From Volutella citrinella (taxonomy: Eukaryota > Ascomycota > Sordariomycetes > Hypocreales > Nectriaceae), in the NCBI GenBank assembly GCA_034401135.1, contig JAWZSP010000002.1, forward strand, positions 1,550,001 through 1,614,000: DNA of 64,000 bases, given 5' to 3'. The position numbers and the translations under genes are program-made. The notes below the pieces were generated by a model that had not been told where the DNA came from, made no database searches, and was given only the letters and a program-made list of their open reading frames with translations. This document shows positions 9,464 through 20,124 of this stretch, in pieces (position 1 is the first letter of the stretch; each line of letters begins with the position of its first letter).

Positions 9464-12290
9464 GGCTTTGGGATGTCACAAACGGGGGAGGGGCCCTGAC
9501 CAAGGGAAGAGGGAGCTTCTTCGCGAGAGGGGAGCTTTGCAGGGCGAGATAAAGGCCTTGCGCGCAAGCAGCTGGGTGTGGGGGATGATGCTGCGGGTTG
9601 GTTGGTCGCGGTGCTGAGTCAGACAGGTTGCAGAAGCTGTGAGCGTCGAGCGAGCTTTGAGGCGAGACTGAGGTCGGGGATGTCGCGATAAAACCGAGGA
9701 CGAGTGGATGGGAGCTGTGCGAGAGCAAGGGGAGAAGGCCGAGGTTGTGAGCGAGGTGACTGGGGCGTTCGGGATCGGGATCTATTGGGGCCTTGGGGAC
9801 TGCCCTTTTTTCGACCAGAGCTTGCAGGTGGGTTTTCCTTGTTTTTTTTAGCACGTGTTTTCCTGGTTCCAGGGGCCGTCGCAGTGAGAGAGAGCCTGTC
9901 GGGGGGGGCTTCTCTGTTCTCCCAGGGCCACGTAAGGTACCGAGCAGGCTAATTACGTACCTTTTGCACCTTGACAGTCAATTGTGCCTGGGTTGGGGTG
10001 ATACCTGAGGGAAGGTAGTAGTGCAATAATAGAAAAGGGAGAAGGAGCTAAAGCTTCCAACGGGGCCGTCGCATATATACAGTCAAAGGAGGGCATGGTG
10101 ACGTATCAATTCGTATCTATTCGTATCTGATAGACATGACTGACGGTGCAGCACAGTGCAGTTCATCGCATCACGTCGCATCGCATGGCAACCCCCGGTT
10201 TCCAACGGCTCTGTCATCAACAGCGAGATACCACAAACTGCAAGACGTAGAGGCGACGAAGCTAGGCCCCTGTGGGAATCCGGGGAGCTTCTGCTGGGGG
10301 GGCTAGCTGCTGCTAGTCCCTCACCTCGAGGTCGGCAACAGTCGGAAGGGGAGCTCTGACCCTCTGAGTGGCCACTAGCACCGGTCGGAACTTGCTGGGC
10401 TTGAGTCTGCCCGCTGCACAGTACCTAGCTTGAGCGCCAATCTCCCACTGGTCGGATAGCAGCCGATCTCAGCATTACCCAGAATTACCTAAGGTGCTCC
10501 GTCCTCAGTATTTTACCCAGACGCTGCCACCGCCTTCCAGCTTCTTCATGGCCCAACAGGAGGTACCGTCACACACTGCTCGAGACGCGCTCCCTTCCCA
10601 CCCACCAGTCAGCGCTGGCCCACCACCAACGTGCCGCGCCCCCTTTGCCAACGATGAAGCTCAGATAGAGTGAGACGCAAAACAGGAAACAGAAATTGAT
10701 GAGCCACACCGAGCCCCCGGCCCCATACAACAGCCTCACCTAGCCTCAGCTCCGGCACGGCTGCTGCCCTTCCGCTGGCCACTCAGTGCTCACCAAGGGT
10801 CCCTGTGGCGCGGCCCCCTCCAAATTACGGGCCCTCCCAACGCTCCACGGCCTCACCCAAAGCCTGATTGTTGAGCTGCTCTCTCCAACTCACTCTGCGA
10901 CAGAATATTGCCCCCATTCCAGGTGTGAGGAGGTGAGCCCGCAATGCAATCCATGCTAGCACACTTCCGGGCCCCTGTCCGGTTTCGTTTTTCCAACGCT
11001 CACCGTCGCGGGCCAGCTTGAATTCTACGAATAGCTCGTGGTCACAATGATGCTTCATCACTGCTATTATTAGAGACCAGCTCCAACGTTTGGAACGAAC
11101 GCGTGGCCGCCCCCCACGCTCGATTCCATCGATTCCCAATAAATGCAAAACGAGGCGTGACACCAAGCTCAATTGACCCCCCATCATACCCGTTGCACAT
11201 TTTGCAGCTACGCCCGTCGCATCTATCTTCCCGGGACTGGGACTGATACCAACCGCGTGCAACCTACCCCTGCTTCGGGTTTCTCAACGCCCTGCAGGGA
11301 TTTGACATGCCGCCGATCTGGCAGTGAGGCGCCTGCGAACTCGGAGCTGCCTCCGGCGACATAATGCACCCTTGCGGCAAGATTGTCGGTGTCTCTCTAC
11401 CGTTGCAATCCAGAGTTCCAGACCTCCCTCCCCAATCCAACAAGGACTCAATGTCTAGCTTGTCGCCGCCACGCCCCGGCCAGCAGAATTAGCCACCGCC
11501 GAGCCTCGGCTAGTAATAGTTCCAGCTACCAGGATGCCAAGGATGTCATGCCCGGCTCTAGGGTAGATGCTCAATCTGGCCTCAACCGTCTGCGATTAGT
11601 AGTGACCAGATGCCATGCAATTATTTGGCGGTCGGGGCCACAGCACTTCGTCATTGGCTTGGGCAACTGAATCCCAACCCAACGACGTAGCTTTGCATGG
11701 CCAGTATCCATAAACTCTGCAGCAGAGGTGCATTGCATACTTTCCCCTGGGCATCCGCCTAGCAGTGTCGGGGGTTGAGATCTACAGATCGGGTTGAGAA
11801 GTTGCTGTCGTATTGATGCCCATACACACTGCTACGTCGGGTCAACAACAAAAAGCAAGGGTGGACAAGGACCCCATGCTCCCCGAATGCGCATTGGAGT
11901 GAGCCGTCACTATTGAGATCCTGGAACGAAAATATGCGAAGTCATGCCATCATTGACGTTGCTACTTGCCTAGGAACCGAAAAGAAAAAAAATACAAGCC
12001 GCCTTCTTCGGCGTCGCCTGTACCGGCTACATACCAAGTAGTAGCACCATCCAGGGCCGTTGCACAACGACCGCGCTCATTAACAAAACAAATAAAAGAT
12101 CCCCTTGTATTTATTGTACAAGTGCCAATCTTTCTTGGCATCCAATCTGCCCGACCAAACGCGACGGTGGTAGTTCCTCCTCTAAAAAGTCACCCGTCAT
12201 GGCAGGGCCCTGTTCCCTCCCCTGGCGAGGCGGGACAAGGATGCCCATGTCGGCACTTTCTCAACCCTCATGCCGGAAGCAAAAGCCACT
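9464..12290. other. Intergenic region between carrier and citrate synthase, no supported gene
   Basis: It contains the carrier's promoter (near 9464-10000, with C/T-rich tracts on the coding strand and a CACGTG at 9852-9857) and the citrate synthase 3' flank. The longest ORF is 145 residues (10825-11262, minus) and has no family resemblance or splice partners. I see no tRNA or repeat. Confidence 0.5.
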
Positions 12291-14080
12291 TTACAGCTTC
12301 TTGGTGATCTCAACCCACTTGTCAGTGGAGAAAGACTTGGGTCGCTCAATGGGAGCACCGAAAGCGCGGTCGATGATGAGCTGGGGAAGGACACCAATGG
12401 CACGCGACACACCGAACAGTACAGTGTAGTAGTTGGCCTCGGTCAGGCCGTAGTACTGGAGAAGAACACCGGAGTGGGCATCGACGTTGGGGTAGGGGTT
12501 CTTGGTCTTGCCGTGCTCAGTCAGGACACCAGGGGCAATCTTGTAGACCTGGCTGACCAGCTGGAACATGGGGTCGTTGGGCATCTTGGCTGTGGCACAG
12601 TTAGCAAATTTTGCAGCTCAATTGGTGCGGGTTTCAATCGCTCCCTGCCTCGCCTCTGAATCCAATCGAGGCACGGGGGGAGGTGGGAGAACGTACCCTG
12701 GGCAAAGGTGCGCTGGGCGGTGTAGCGGGGGTCGGTCTTGCGGAGGACGGCGTGGCCGTAGCCGGGAACAACACGGCCGGCGTTGAGGGTGGACCACAGG
12801 TAGTCAGTGATGGCCTTGTCGCTGAGGTCATCGCCAATGACCTTCTTCATCTCGGTGAGCCAGTTCAGCACCTCCTGGTTGGCCAGGCCGTGCAGGGGAC
12901 CGGCCAGGCCGTTGAGACCGGCAGCCAGGGACAGGAAGGGAGAGCTGAGGGCACTGCCGACCAGGTGGGTGGTGTGGGCACTGACATTGCCACCCTCGTG
13001 GTCCGTGTGGATGGTCAGGTACAGACGCATGAGCTCAACGAAGTCGGCGTTGTCGCCGAAGCCGAGCTGGTTGGCGAAGTTGAAGGAGTAATCCTTGTCC
13101 TTCTGGATGGGAGCGACCTTGCCGCCCTTGAAGACGTTCTGGTAGATGCGCGAAGCGATGTTGGGCAGCTTGGCGATGAGGTCCATGGAGTCCTCAAAGG
13201 TGTAGCCCCAGTAGTCCTTCTTGTTGATACCCTTGGCGTAGGCCTTGGCGAAGGTAGAGGTGTGCTCGAGGGCGGTAACAGCCAGGGAGAACTGGGCCAT
13301 GGGGTGGAGGTCGGTAGGGCAGTGGTCGATGAGCTCCTCGACGAACTTGGGGAGATCGGAGCGGGCAGCCCACTCGGCGGAGAGGTCACGGACCTGCTGC
13401 TCGCTGGGGACCTCGCCGGTCAGGAGGAGCCAGAAGAGACCTGGACGGCATCACTTTAGCAACATGATCACAGCAGACTTGCGCGCACGCGACAGTAATT
13501 GGCTACTCACCCTCAGGAAGAGGCTCCTTGCCACCGGGAGCCTTGGGGAGGAGCTCTTGGCACTCGGGGATGGTCTTGCCACGGAATCGGATACCCTCCT
13601 CCGAGTCGAGGACGGAACCCTCCCAGACGAGGCACTTGATGCCACGGGCACCGCCATAGACCTGGTCAAGAGTGACCTTGTCGACGACCTTGGAACCGTG
13701 CTCCCTGTTGGAGAAGTGTCAGTAAAACGGTTTCGCGACATCAATTGAGCTATTCAAAGCTCCGTGAGGAGCTTGTGGCCACCACGGCAGCTCGGGGGAA
13801 AGGGTGGCGAAGGAGGCGACGGGGTTGACTAACTTGCGCAGGGCCTTGATCTGCTCAATCTTCTCGGGCAGCAGCTCAGCGAATCGCTCCTTGAGGGTCT
13901 GCGACGGGATGTTAGCAATGTTATCGCGACACGATGGCAAAGCATTGGGGACCGCCGAAGCTTCCGTACCTGCGTCTTGGCCGAGTAGCATCGGACAGCG
14001 TTGAAGGCAGAGCCGTTCACGGGGGAGGAGCGGAGGGTAGCCCGCAGGGCAGCATTGCTCAGGCGCGCAACGGAAGCCAT
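12291..14080 (-). CDS. Citrate synthase, mitochondrial
   Basis: Condenses acetyl-CoA and oxaloacetate into citrate, the entry step of the TCA cycle, in the mitochondrial matrix. Five exons on the minus strand (14080-13970, 13898-13834, 13704-13511, 13440-12697, 12589-12291) give 470 residues, normal for eukaryotic mitochondrial enzymes. Introns are 71, 129, 70 and 107 nt. The N-terminus is rich in R, S and A with almost no acids ([20 protein letters not shown]), as expected of a matrix targeting peptide. Catalytic residues are all present: His in [10 protein letters not shown], His in [16 protein letters not shown] and Asp in [10 protein letters not shown]. The C-terminus [10 protein letters not shown] lacks a peroxisomal SKL-type ending, which separates it from peroxisomal isoforms and supports the mitochondrial form. 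It could be confused with 2-methylcitrate synthase, a close paralogue in fungi; general similarity favours citrate synthase, but alignment would decide. Confidence 0.94.
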
Positions 14081-17000
14081 TGTGTAGGTGAGAGAGGATG
14101 AACAGGGACGAGACGGTGCAGAAGATAGCAGAGGCAGATTGGCAAGGCCAGGAGAGATGAGGAGGATGGAAGGGAAGGAGGTCAAGTAAAAAGGCGCAGG
14201 AAGAAAAAAAATACCTGCTCCGGCCGACGCCTGGGCCTCGGGGCTCGGATGGGGACGACGGAGACGTGGATGGAGGCCAGGTGCCGTACTGCAGTCCTGC
14301 GCCGTGCACTGTAATCCGCTGGATGGGGAACGGAGTACAGAGTACGTGCCGGGGTCTAAGACTGGGCGAGCCTGGCTCCGGTTACGTAGTACGGGGTGCG
14401 CTGCTACAGGGGTCAGCTACAGGGGGCGCTTGGGGCGTGGACAGGGGGCGAGGGGCTCCTCCACGGCTCCAGGGCTGTCTGGGGGGAGGAGAGGCGCCAG
14501 CTCGGGGGGCAAGGTTGAAGGCCCAGACGACTGGGCGGCGCATCGAGGGGTTCCTCCAGCGACCAGTGAGGAGCATTGGTGTTGCCCCCAACCTGCAAGC
14601 CCCAAAATGCGACCCTCCGCCTGCGCCGCTGGACAGGGAGCTTGGGGCGACTACGACTATGCACATGTGCAGTCAGAAATTATAATGTGCGCCTCGCCCG
14701 CCCAGGACGAAGCTGCATCGCGGTAGGGGTGTTGTAATTAGTGCATTGTGCTGGGTGCTACCCGCTGGGGAGCTCAACTCCAATTCGAGCAGCCCCAACA
14801 GCAGCACCCTGGCTGCGCGTTTTGTCTGGGGTTGCCGTCCTCCACTGCGGCGGCACTGCCAGCCCAGCCTGCCTTGCCTGCTTACGCCCAGTCCAGTGGG
14901 GGAGTTCGTGCCGCGGACAATAGGCAAAAATTTTCCTTTTGTTTCCACTGGCAGGCAAGGCATGGCGAAAGTGTGAGGGAAGGGGGTATTTTCTGGGGGG
15001 GTGGCCCAGGGCCTGAACAGCACGTCTCGTCAGGATGCAGCAGCCGAAACAGCAAATCAATGTCCACTGCCCAGAGAGATTGCTGTTGGGTTGCGGCGGC
15101 GGCGGCGATGGAGGCCCTCATGGATATGAGATGCTAGCCAACGTGCAAGTACCTGCTACATGCGACGGCGTAAGGCAATTGAGGGCAGGATTGCAGCCTT
15201 TAGTGCCTCAATGGCTAGTCTCAACGGGAATGCCTCCCTAAGCTCACTAACAAATAATCTTGTTCCCAGAGCTGGCTCGTGTGGAACTGGAACTCAATCG
15301 CCGGCGGATACAATGCGGTATTAGAAGACAGCCGCAGAATGCACTCGCTCTCGTGCCCTCAGAACGAATCCACCTCCTGCCTCAAAGGAGCTGGGCGTGT
15401 GGATCCAGCTTCCGCGTTCCATCCATCCTGTTGCTATGGACTGGCAGTAGTGCTCCATAGCGTCTCCATCGTCCATGGCAGCAGCAACAACCTCGGGCCA
15501 GACAGATGTTTGCCTCCTTTCCTTGACGTCAGACAGGTTCCTGCTAGTGCCGGCCGAATGCCAAACATCCCCCAATGTCCCGCACGCACCGTGCTGTTTT
15601 GCTACTGAGGAGAATCTAACTACTGCTGAGGATCTGGCTTTGGTTAGTACTCCCTCCCGCCTCCAAATGCCGTGCCGCCCTTTGCGGTGCAGTTGCGGCC
15701 GAGCGTACTGCAACCCCAACCTACCTCCTCTATACTCCGTTCCCCCCATGCGTTTTTCTCCCCTGCGCATCGGCTGACCAACGCGGAGAAATCGCATAAT
15801 CCGTTCATCGGATTTCGAACCTCTGCCCATCAGAGACAGACTCAGAACAACCGTCTTGTCGCGTTGACCTGCCGTTCGTCTGTGAGATGAGGCTGGCGGG
15901 ACTTGGCCAACCCCCAGTGTGGGTGCGTGCACGCCCGGATCTCCCGAGCCCCATTGCCGCCATCGGGCGCCGAGTCGCACCGTGACCAGGGAGGCCGCTG
16001 TGCTGCCGAAACTCCCCTCCGCCCGGGCCTAATGACGGCCTCCCTCCTCTGCTGGGCGACGCTCGTTGGAAATAACTATTACTGTGACCTGCGTAGTCCG
16101 CCTGTAGAGTTGCAACGGGTCGCAATAGCCCCGAGCACAACACCAGTGAGGAGAAAGAAGCATGACCTCCCCCTCCCCCTCACATGCGCTACCCCCCTTC
16201 ACATCCCCACCACACCTCTCTGCGACGGACAATCACATTCGTTGACGTTTCCCCCAACTCGAGGCAGCATGTGTCGTGCCAGCTCGTCACCCCCTTCCCA
16301 TCACCCGATCACTCCGGCACATTGCTCCAGCACACTTCGGTCACTCCCCTCCTCTTCCCTAGGGTAAGTGCTGGTTATCATGAACTCGCAAGTGCCTTGG
16401 CGCTTGGCCAATTGGCTGGGGCAGATGGAGGAGGACAGGGGAGGTGTCAAGTACCTGTACTGTGCACCAATTTTTTTTTAAAGTCCGCCACCTGTCATCA
16501 GCCAGCGCCCCTTCATGGGACACTTGGTGGCCCTGTCCATCCCAGCAGGTCGCCTGGGAGGCTGGTCCGGCATCGGGAACCGAAAACGTCGAGACGCAGT
16601 AATACCTCATATTATTAGGCATTGCAAGTGCCGTCTGTCGTGTAAACACAACCAGCAGCGCCTATTTGCTGTGCTGGCCAGCCACAGTGTCTTCTCGAGG
16701 CCACGCTCGGGTTTCGTGACAGTAGAGGCCGACTCTTAGTCAGCAGCTAAGATCTGATAACGCAGGCAAGCTTTTGCCAGGGGATGCACGTGATCTGAGA
16801 CTCGAGTTGATCACGTGTGGCAGCATCTCTTCCGGGGAAACTCCGGGTGTGCGAAGCACGTGGTGGGCCTCCTGAGACGTGACATGATTCTCGCGCGTGA
16901 TTGAAAACGGGGTGCCTGTTTGAAGACTCTTCGCGTCATCTTTTCCCCTCTTCATCACCACCTGATTATTTCCATCGCAACACCCGCGTGTCGCGACGCC

Positions 17001-17519
17001 GCCGACCAACTAAAGCAGCCCTGACTCTGCTTGAAGCATTCTGTATCCTCACCAGCCAGCTTCCGCTCTGAACGACGCACATCATTTTTAGACGCTCGCG
17101 CTGGCTCATCTCGTTGCCTCTCACCTGCTGCCTGCTGCTTGCTTCTAGTGACGTGCTCCTGACACCACAGTAGAAGAGCTCTATTCTAGCGCAAGTCGTA
17201 CCGTACTCTCTCATACCACTCAAGAGGGCTGCTTTCCTTGTATTTTCGACTCCCCCAAGAAAAGACCAAAAAGTCGTACTCAACTTCTGCCGGTCGCAAC
17301 TGCGTAAACGGGCCACCGAGCCTCTGTACCCTGCAAAGCAGACCTGACGTACACGCGAACATTCCGCATCTGGGACTCACCGTCTATCCTTGCGTGCTGC
17401 AGCTCATCACCGCACATTCTCTTTGATCGCCCTTGCGGTGCTCATCTGCCGGACTGTACTACAAAGCACCATCCTAATCGTATTGAGCTCGAGTTCGAGT
17501 CTCGCCCCGGACCAGGACC
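14081..17519. other. Divergent intergenic region (3.4 kb), no supported gene
   Basis: This is the shared upstream region of citrate synthase (minus) and the Nrd1-like gene (plus). Many overlapping ORFs on both strands around 14260-16600 are GC-driven shadows with no domain, splice structure or codon pattern that I trust. Near the right-hand gene there is a cluster of CACGTG sites (16787-16862). The 16900-17519 stretch is probably promoter and 5' UTR. Confidence 0.5.
16787..16862. promoter_or_regulatory. Three CACGTG E-boxes upstream of the Nrd1-like gene
   Basis: The palindrome CACGTG occurs at 16787-16792, 16812-16817 and 16857-16862, three times in 76 bp, 660-730 bp before the ATG at 17520. 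CACGTG is the core site of fungal bHLH factors (Cbf1, Pho4/NUC-1 types). Function is inferred from clustering only. Confidence 0.45.
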
Positions 17520-20124
17520 ATGGCTTCCGCAGTAGCAGATCTGGAGACTGGCCTCCAGGCCATGCTGAACCTGAAGCCGCCCGGAGTATCTGGCTCTCGC
17601 ATCACCAGTCTGACTTCTCTCTGTGTCTCCAACATTGAGGTAAGGCTTGCCGCGCCCGACGGGGCTTCTCTTGACTCGACTTGTGGCCAAACATGCACTA
17701 ACCGCCCTCAACCTAGTCTGAGTCTGTCCTCATCCAGAAAATCTACACACACTTCAAAAAGGCGCCGGGAACGCACAAGTTGGGGGTGCTCTACGTCGTA
17801 GACTCTGTAACCCGAAAATGGCTTGAACAAGCAAAGGCCCAAGGTCAGGCAATAAACAGCTCTGCCCAGGATGGAACCTACGCTGCTGGCGTCAACCGAG
17901 TGACGGAACTCATGCCCGTACTGATGAATGACATCCTGCACACTGCCCCAGAAGAACAAAAGGTACGCATATCTGAGATTGCTATAATTCCCAAGAGTAG
18001 CAGGCCGGAAGAGGCGCGCGTGCATCACACAGCTGTGCGTGCGTCTCTACCCATGATGCTTGTCCACGCTGCCTCCCGAATCAATCTTATCTTGCATCAA
18101 ATGTGCTTTGGACTGTAACTCACCGTGTCGTCCCCCCTCGCAGGAAAAGATTAAGAAACTCATCGACATTTGGGAGAAGGGACAGACCTTCCCAACGTCC
18201 ATGATCGAATCGTTCAAGGAAAAGCTGAGCGCCCCGCCGCCTCCCAGTATGTTGCCCGTGCCTATGCGCCCTGCGCCGAACTACTCGAAAGTAATGGATT
18301 GATGGCCCTAACCAAAGCACCAGAAGAGTCAACGACACCCCCAGGAAGCCCTCCGCCCAACGTATTGGGTTCGTTCCAGGGTCACACGGGACCTGCGCCA
18401 GCTGCTCCCGCTCCCAATGGATCTTCCATTCTCGAGGCGCTTGCAAACATCGCTCGCCAGAACACCAGCGCTCCACAGGTAAACCCCGTGCTCCCAGCGC
18501 CAACCGCATCTTATACCATGCCGCCTGCCGCACCGCCGCAGCCGCTGTCGGCCGTGCCTCACACCCAAGCACCCGTATCGTACCCTCCGGCGTCGCAGCC
18601 TGTAAATGTGCCGTCTCTGCCCTTTGCTCTTCCACAGATGCAGGGCCAGAATGCTCTGCCAGGTGCCATGCCTAGTAATCCACAAAACCCGTTCCCCGCG
18701 CCAGTACCTAGCGCGGGGGCTCCCGGACAAGGGCTTGACCCAAACATGCAGCAACAGATTCTGCTGATCAAGGCTCTCGCTGATCAGGGCGTTCCATTTG
18801 ACAAGATCCCGGCGCTGATCCAGGGCATGGGCCCCGGCGGACCTGGAGCCCCTCCAGCCATGCAGTTGCCCGTTCCCGCTCCTCAGAACTCCTTTATTCC
18901 TCCCCAGCAGCCGTCGTGGAGCGGCTCCATCAACCCGGGAGAACAACGTGACCGGGACATTCATGACCGTGTAAGATCTCCTCCAAGATACAATAATGCC
19001 CGCTCTCGATCCAGATCTCCAGATCGAGGCTGGGGAACTCGCGGGTCGCCTCGCGGTGGACGTGATCACCCTGACTACGGCCGAAACTCCCCTCCCGGAC
19101 ACGGCCGCCACGATGACCGCCGGGGTGGGGATTACCGCCAGCGTAGCCCGCCAGGACGCCGTGGCCGAAGCCCCAGCCCGTCTCGAGAGCATCCCCCGGT
19201 TGAGAAGTGGGTTGAGTATGATCCCACGTTGCCCTCGGGCCATATCAAAGTGCTAAGCCGAACTCTCTTCGTGGGAGGAGTCACGTAAGTCATTACTTGT
19301 TCACGCTCAATCGTCGTCATTTCGTATCTGACCGTGCCACTCGTTATAGTTGCTCAGAAAGCGAGCTGCGACAGCTCTTTACTCGCTTCGGGCTCGTCCA
19401 GACTTGTATCGTGAACAAGGACAAGCGCCACGCCTTTGTCAAGATGCTTAGCCGTAAAGATGCTGTGTGCGCCAAGGAGAACACCGAGGACAGTCGGAAT
19501 CTTGACATTCCTCTTCGCGTAAGTTTCCCATCCCATGTTACTGCTCAAGGTATACATACGTATTGGGCACACACTAACAACTGACAGACTCGCTGGGGCG
19601 TCGGGTTTGGTCCTCGAGACTGCAGCGATTATTCAACCGGCGTCAGCATCATCCCCATTCACAAGCTCACCGACGCTGACCGCAAGTGGATGTTGACGGC
19701 GCCCTACGGTGGCAGCGGTGGTCGACCCATTGAAACCGGTCTGTGTGTGGAGGAGCCCGATATCGAGATCGGCGCTGGCGTGTCATCCAAGGCCATTAGC
19801 CGCAGGATGCAGACGGACAAGGGCGGTAGCAACGGTCCCAAGTCCACGCGGCGTGAGGAAGATCTCACGCGATGGCGTCGTAGCCGCGACGGTGGCAGCG
19901 GCAATGGCGGTCACCACCGCGGCCGAGATGACCATCGTGATGACGGCAAGCAGGGCAAGCAGCAGTACCAACAGCAGCAGTACCAGCAGAATCAGCAGCA
20001 ACAGCAACAACAGCAACAGCCCATGGGTATGGCGGCGCCTGGGTTCCCCTTTGGGATCGGGACACTACCAAACGGCATGCCCAACTTCCCAGCCGGGTTC
20101 GCATTTCCCGATCCCAGCTCTTGA
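17520..20124 (+). CDS. Nrd1/Seb1-like RNA polymerase II CTD-binding termination factor
   Basis: Probably binds the phosphorylated polymerase II tail and nascent RNA to guide transcription termination and RNA processing in the nucleus. Six exons (17520-17639, 17717-17962, 18144-18246, 18324-19284, 19350-19518, 19588-20124) give 711 residues. Residues 1 to about 150 look like a CID: KAPGTHKLGVLYVVDSVTRK and KLIDIWEKGQTFP are typical. A proline/glutamine-rich linker follows, then an Arg/Ser/Asp-rich stretch (SRSRSPDRG). An RRM starts around residue 470 (RTLFVGGV, then KRHAFVKM). The Seb1-type segment RWGVGFGPRDC follows, and the end has a poly-glutamine run and a GMPNFPAGF tail. The acceptor at 18323 could instead be 18317, which adds two residues and keeps the frame. 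Domain order matches Nrd1/Seb1, and fungal filamentous proteins resemble fission yeast Seb1 more than budding yeast Nrd1. Confidence 0.9.

Noticed and set aside
10825..11262. 145-codon minus-strand ORF between carrier and citrate synthase
   Set aside because: No recognisable domain, and other frames in the same area are nearly as open.
12611..13459. 282-codon plus-strand ORF opposite citrate synthase
   Set aside because: Antisense to exon 4 of citrate synthase; low-complexity G/V/E/L sequence.
17488..17504. tRNA B-box-like GTTCGAGTC
   Set aside because: No matching acceptor stem, A box or anticodon arm upstream; it lies in the 5' UTR of the Nrd1-like gene.
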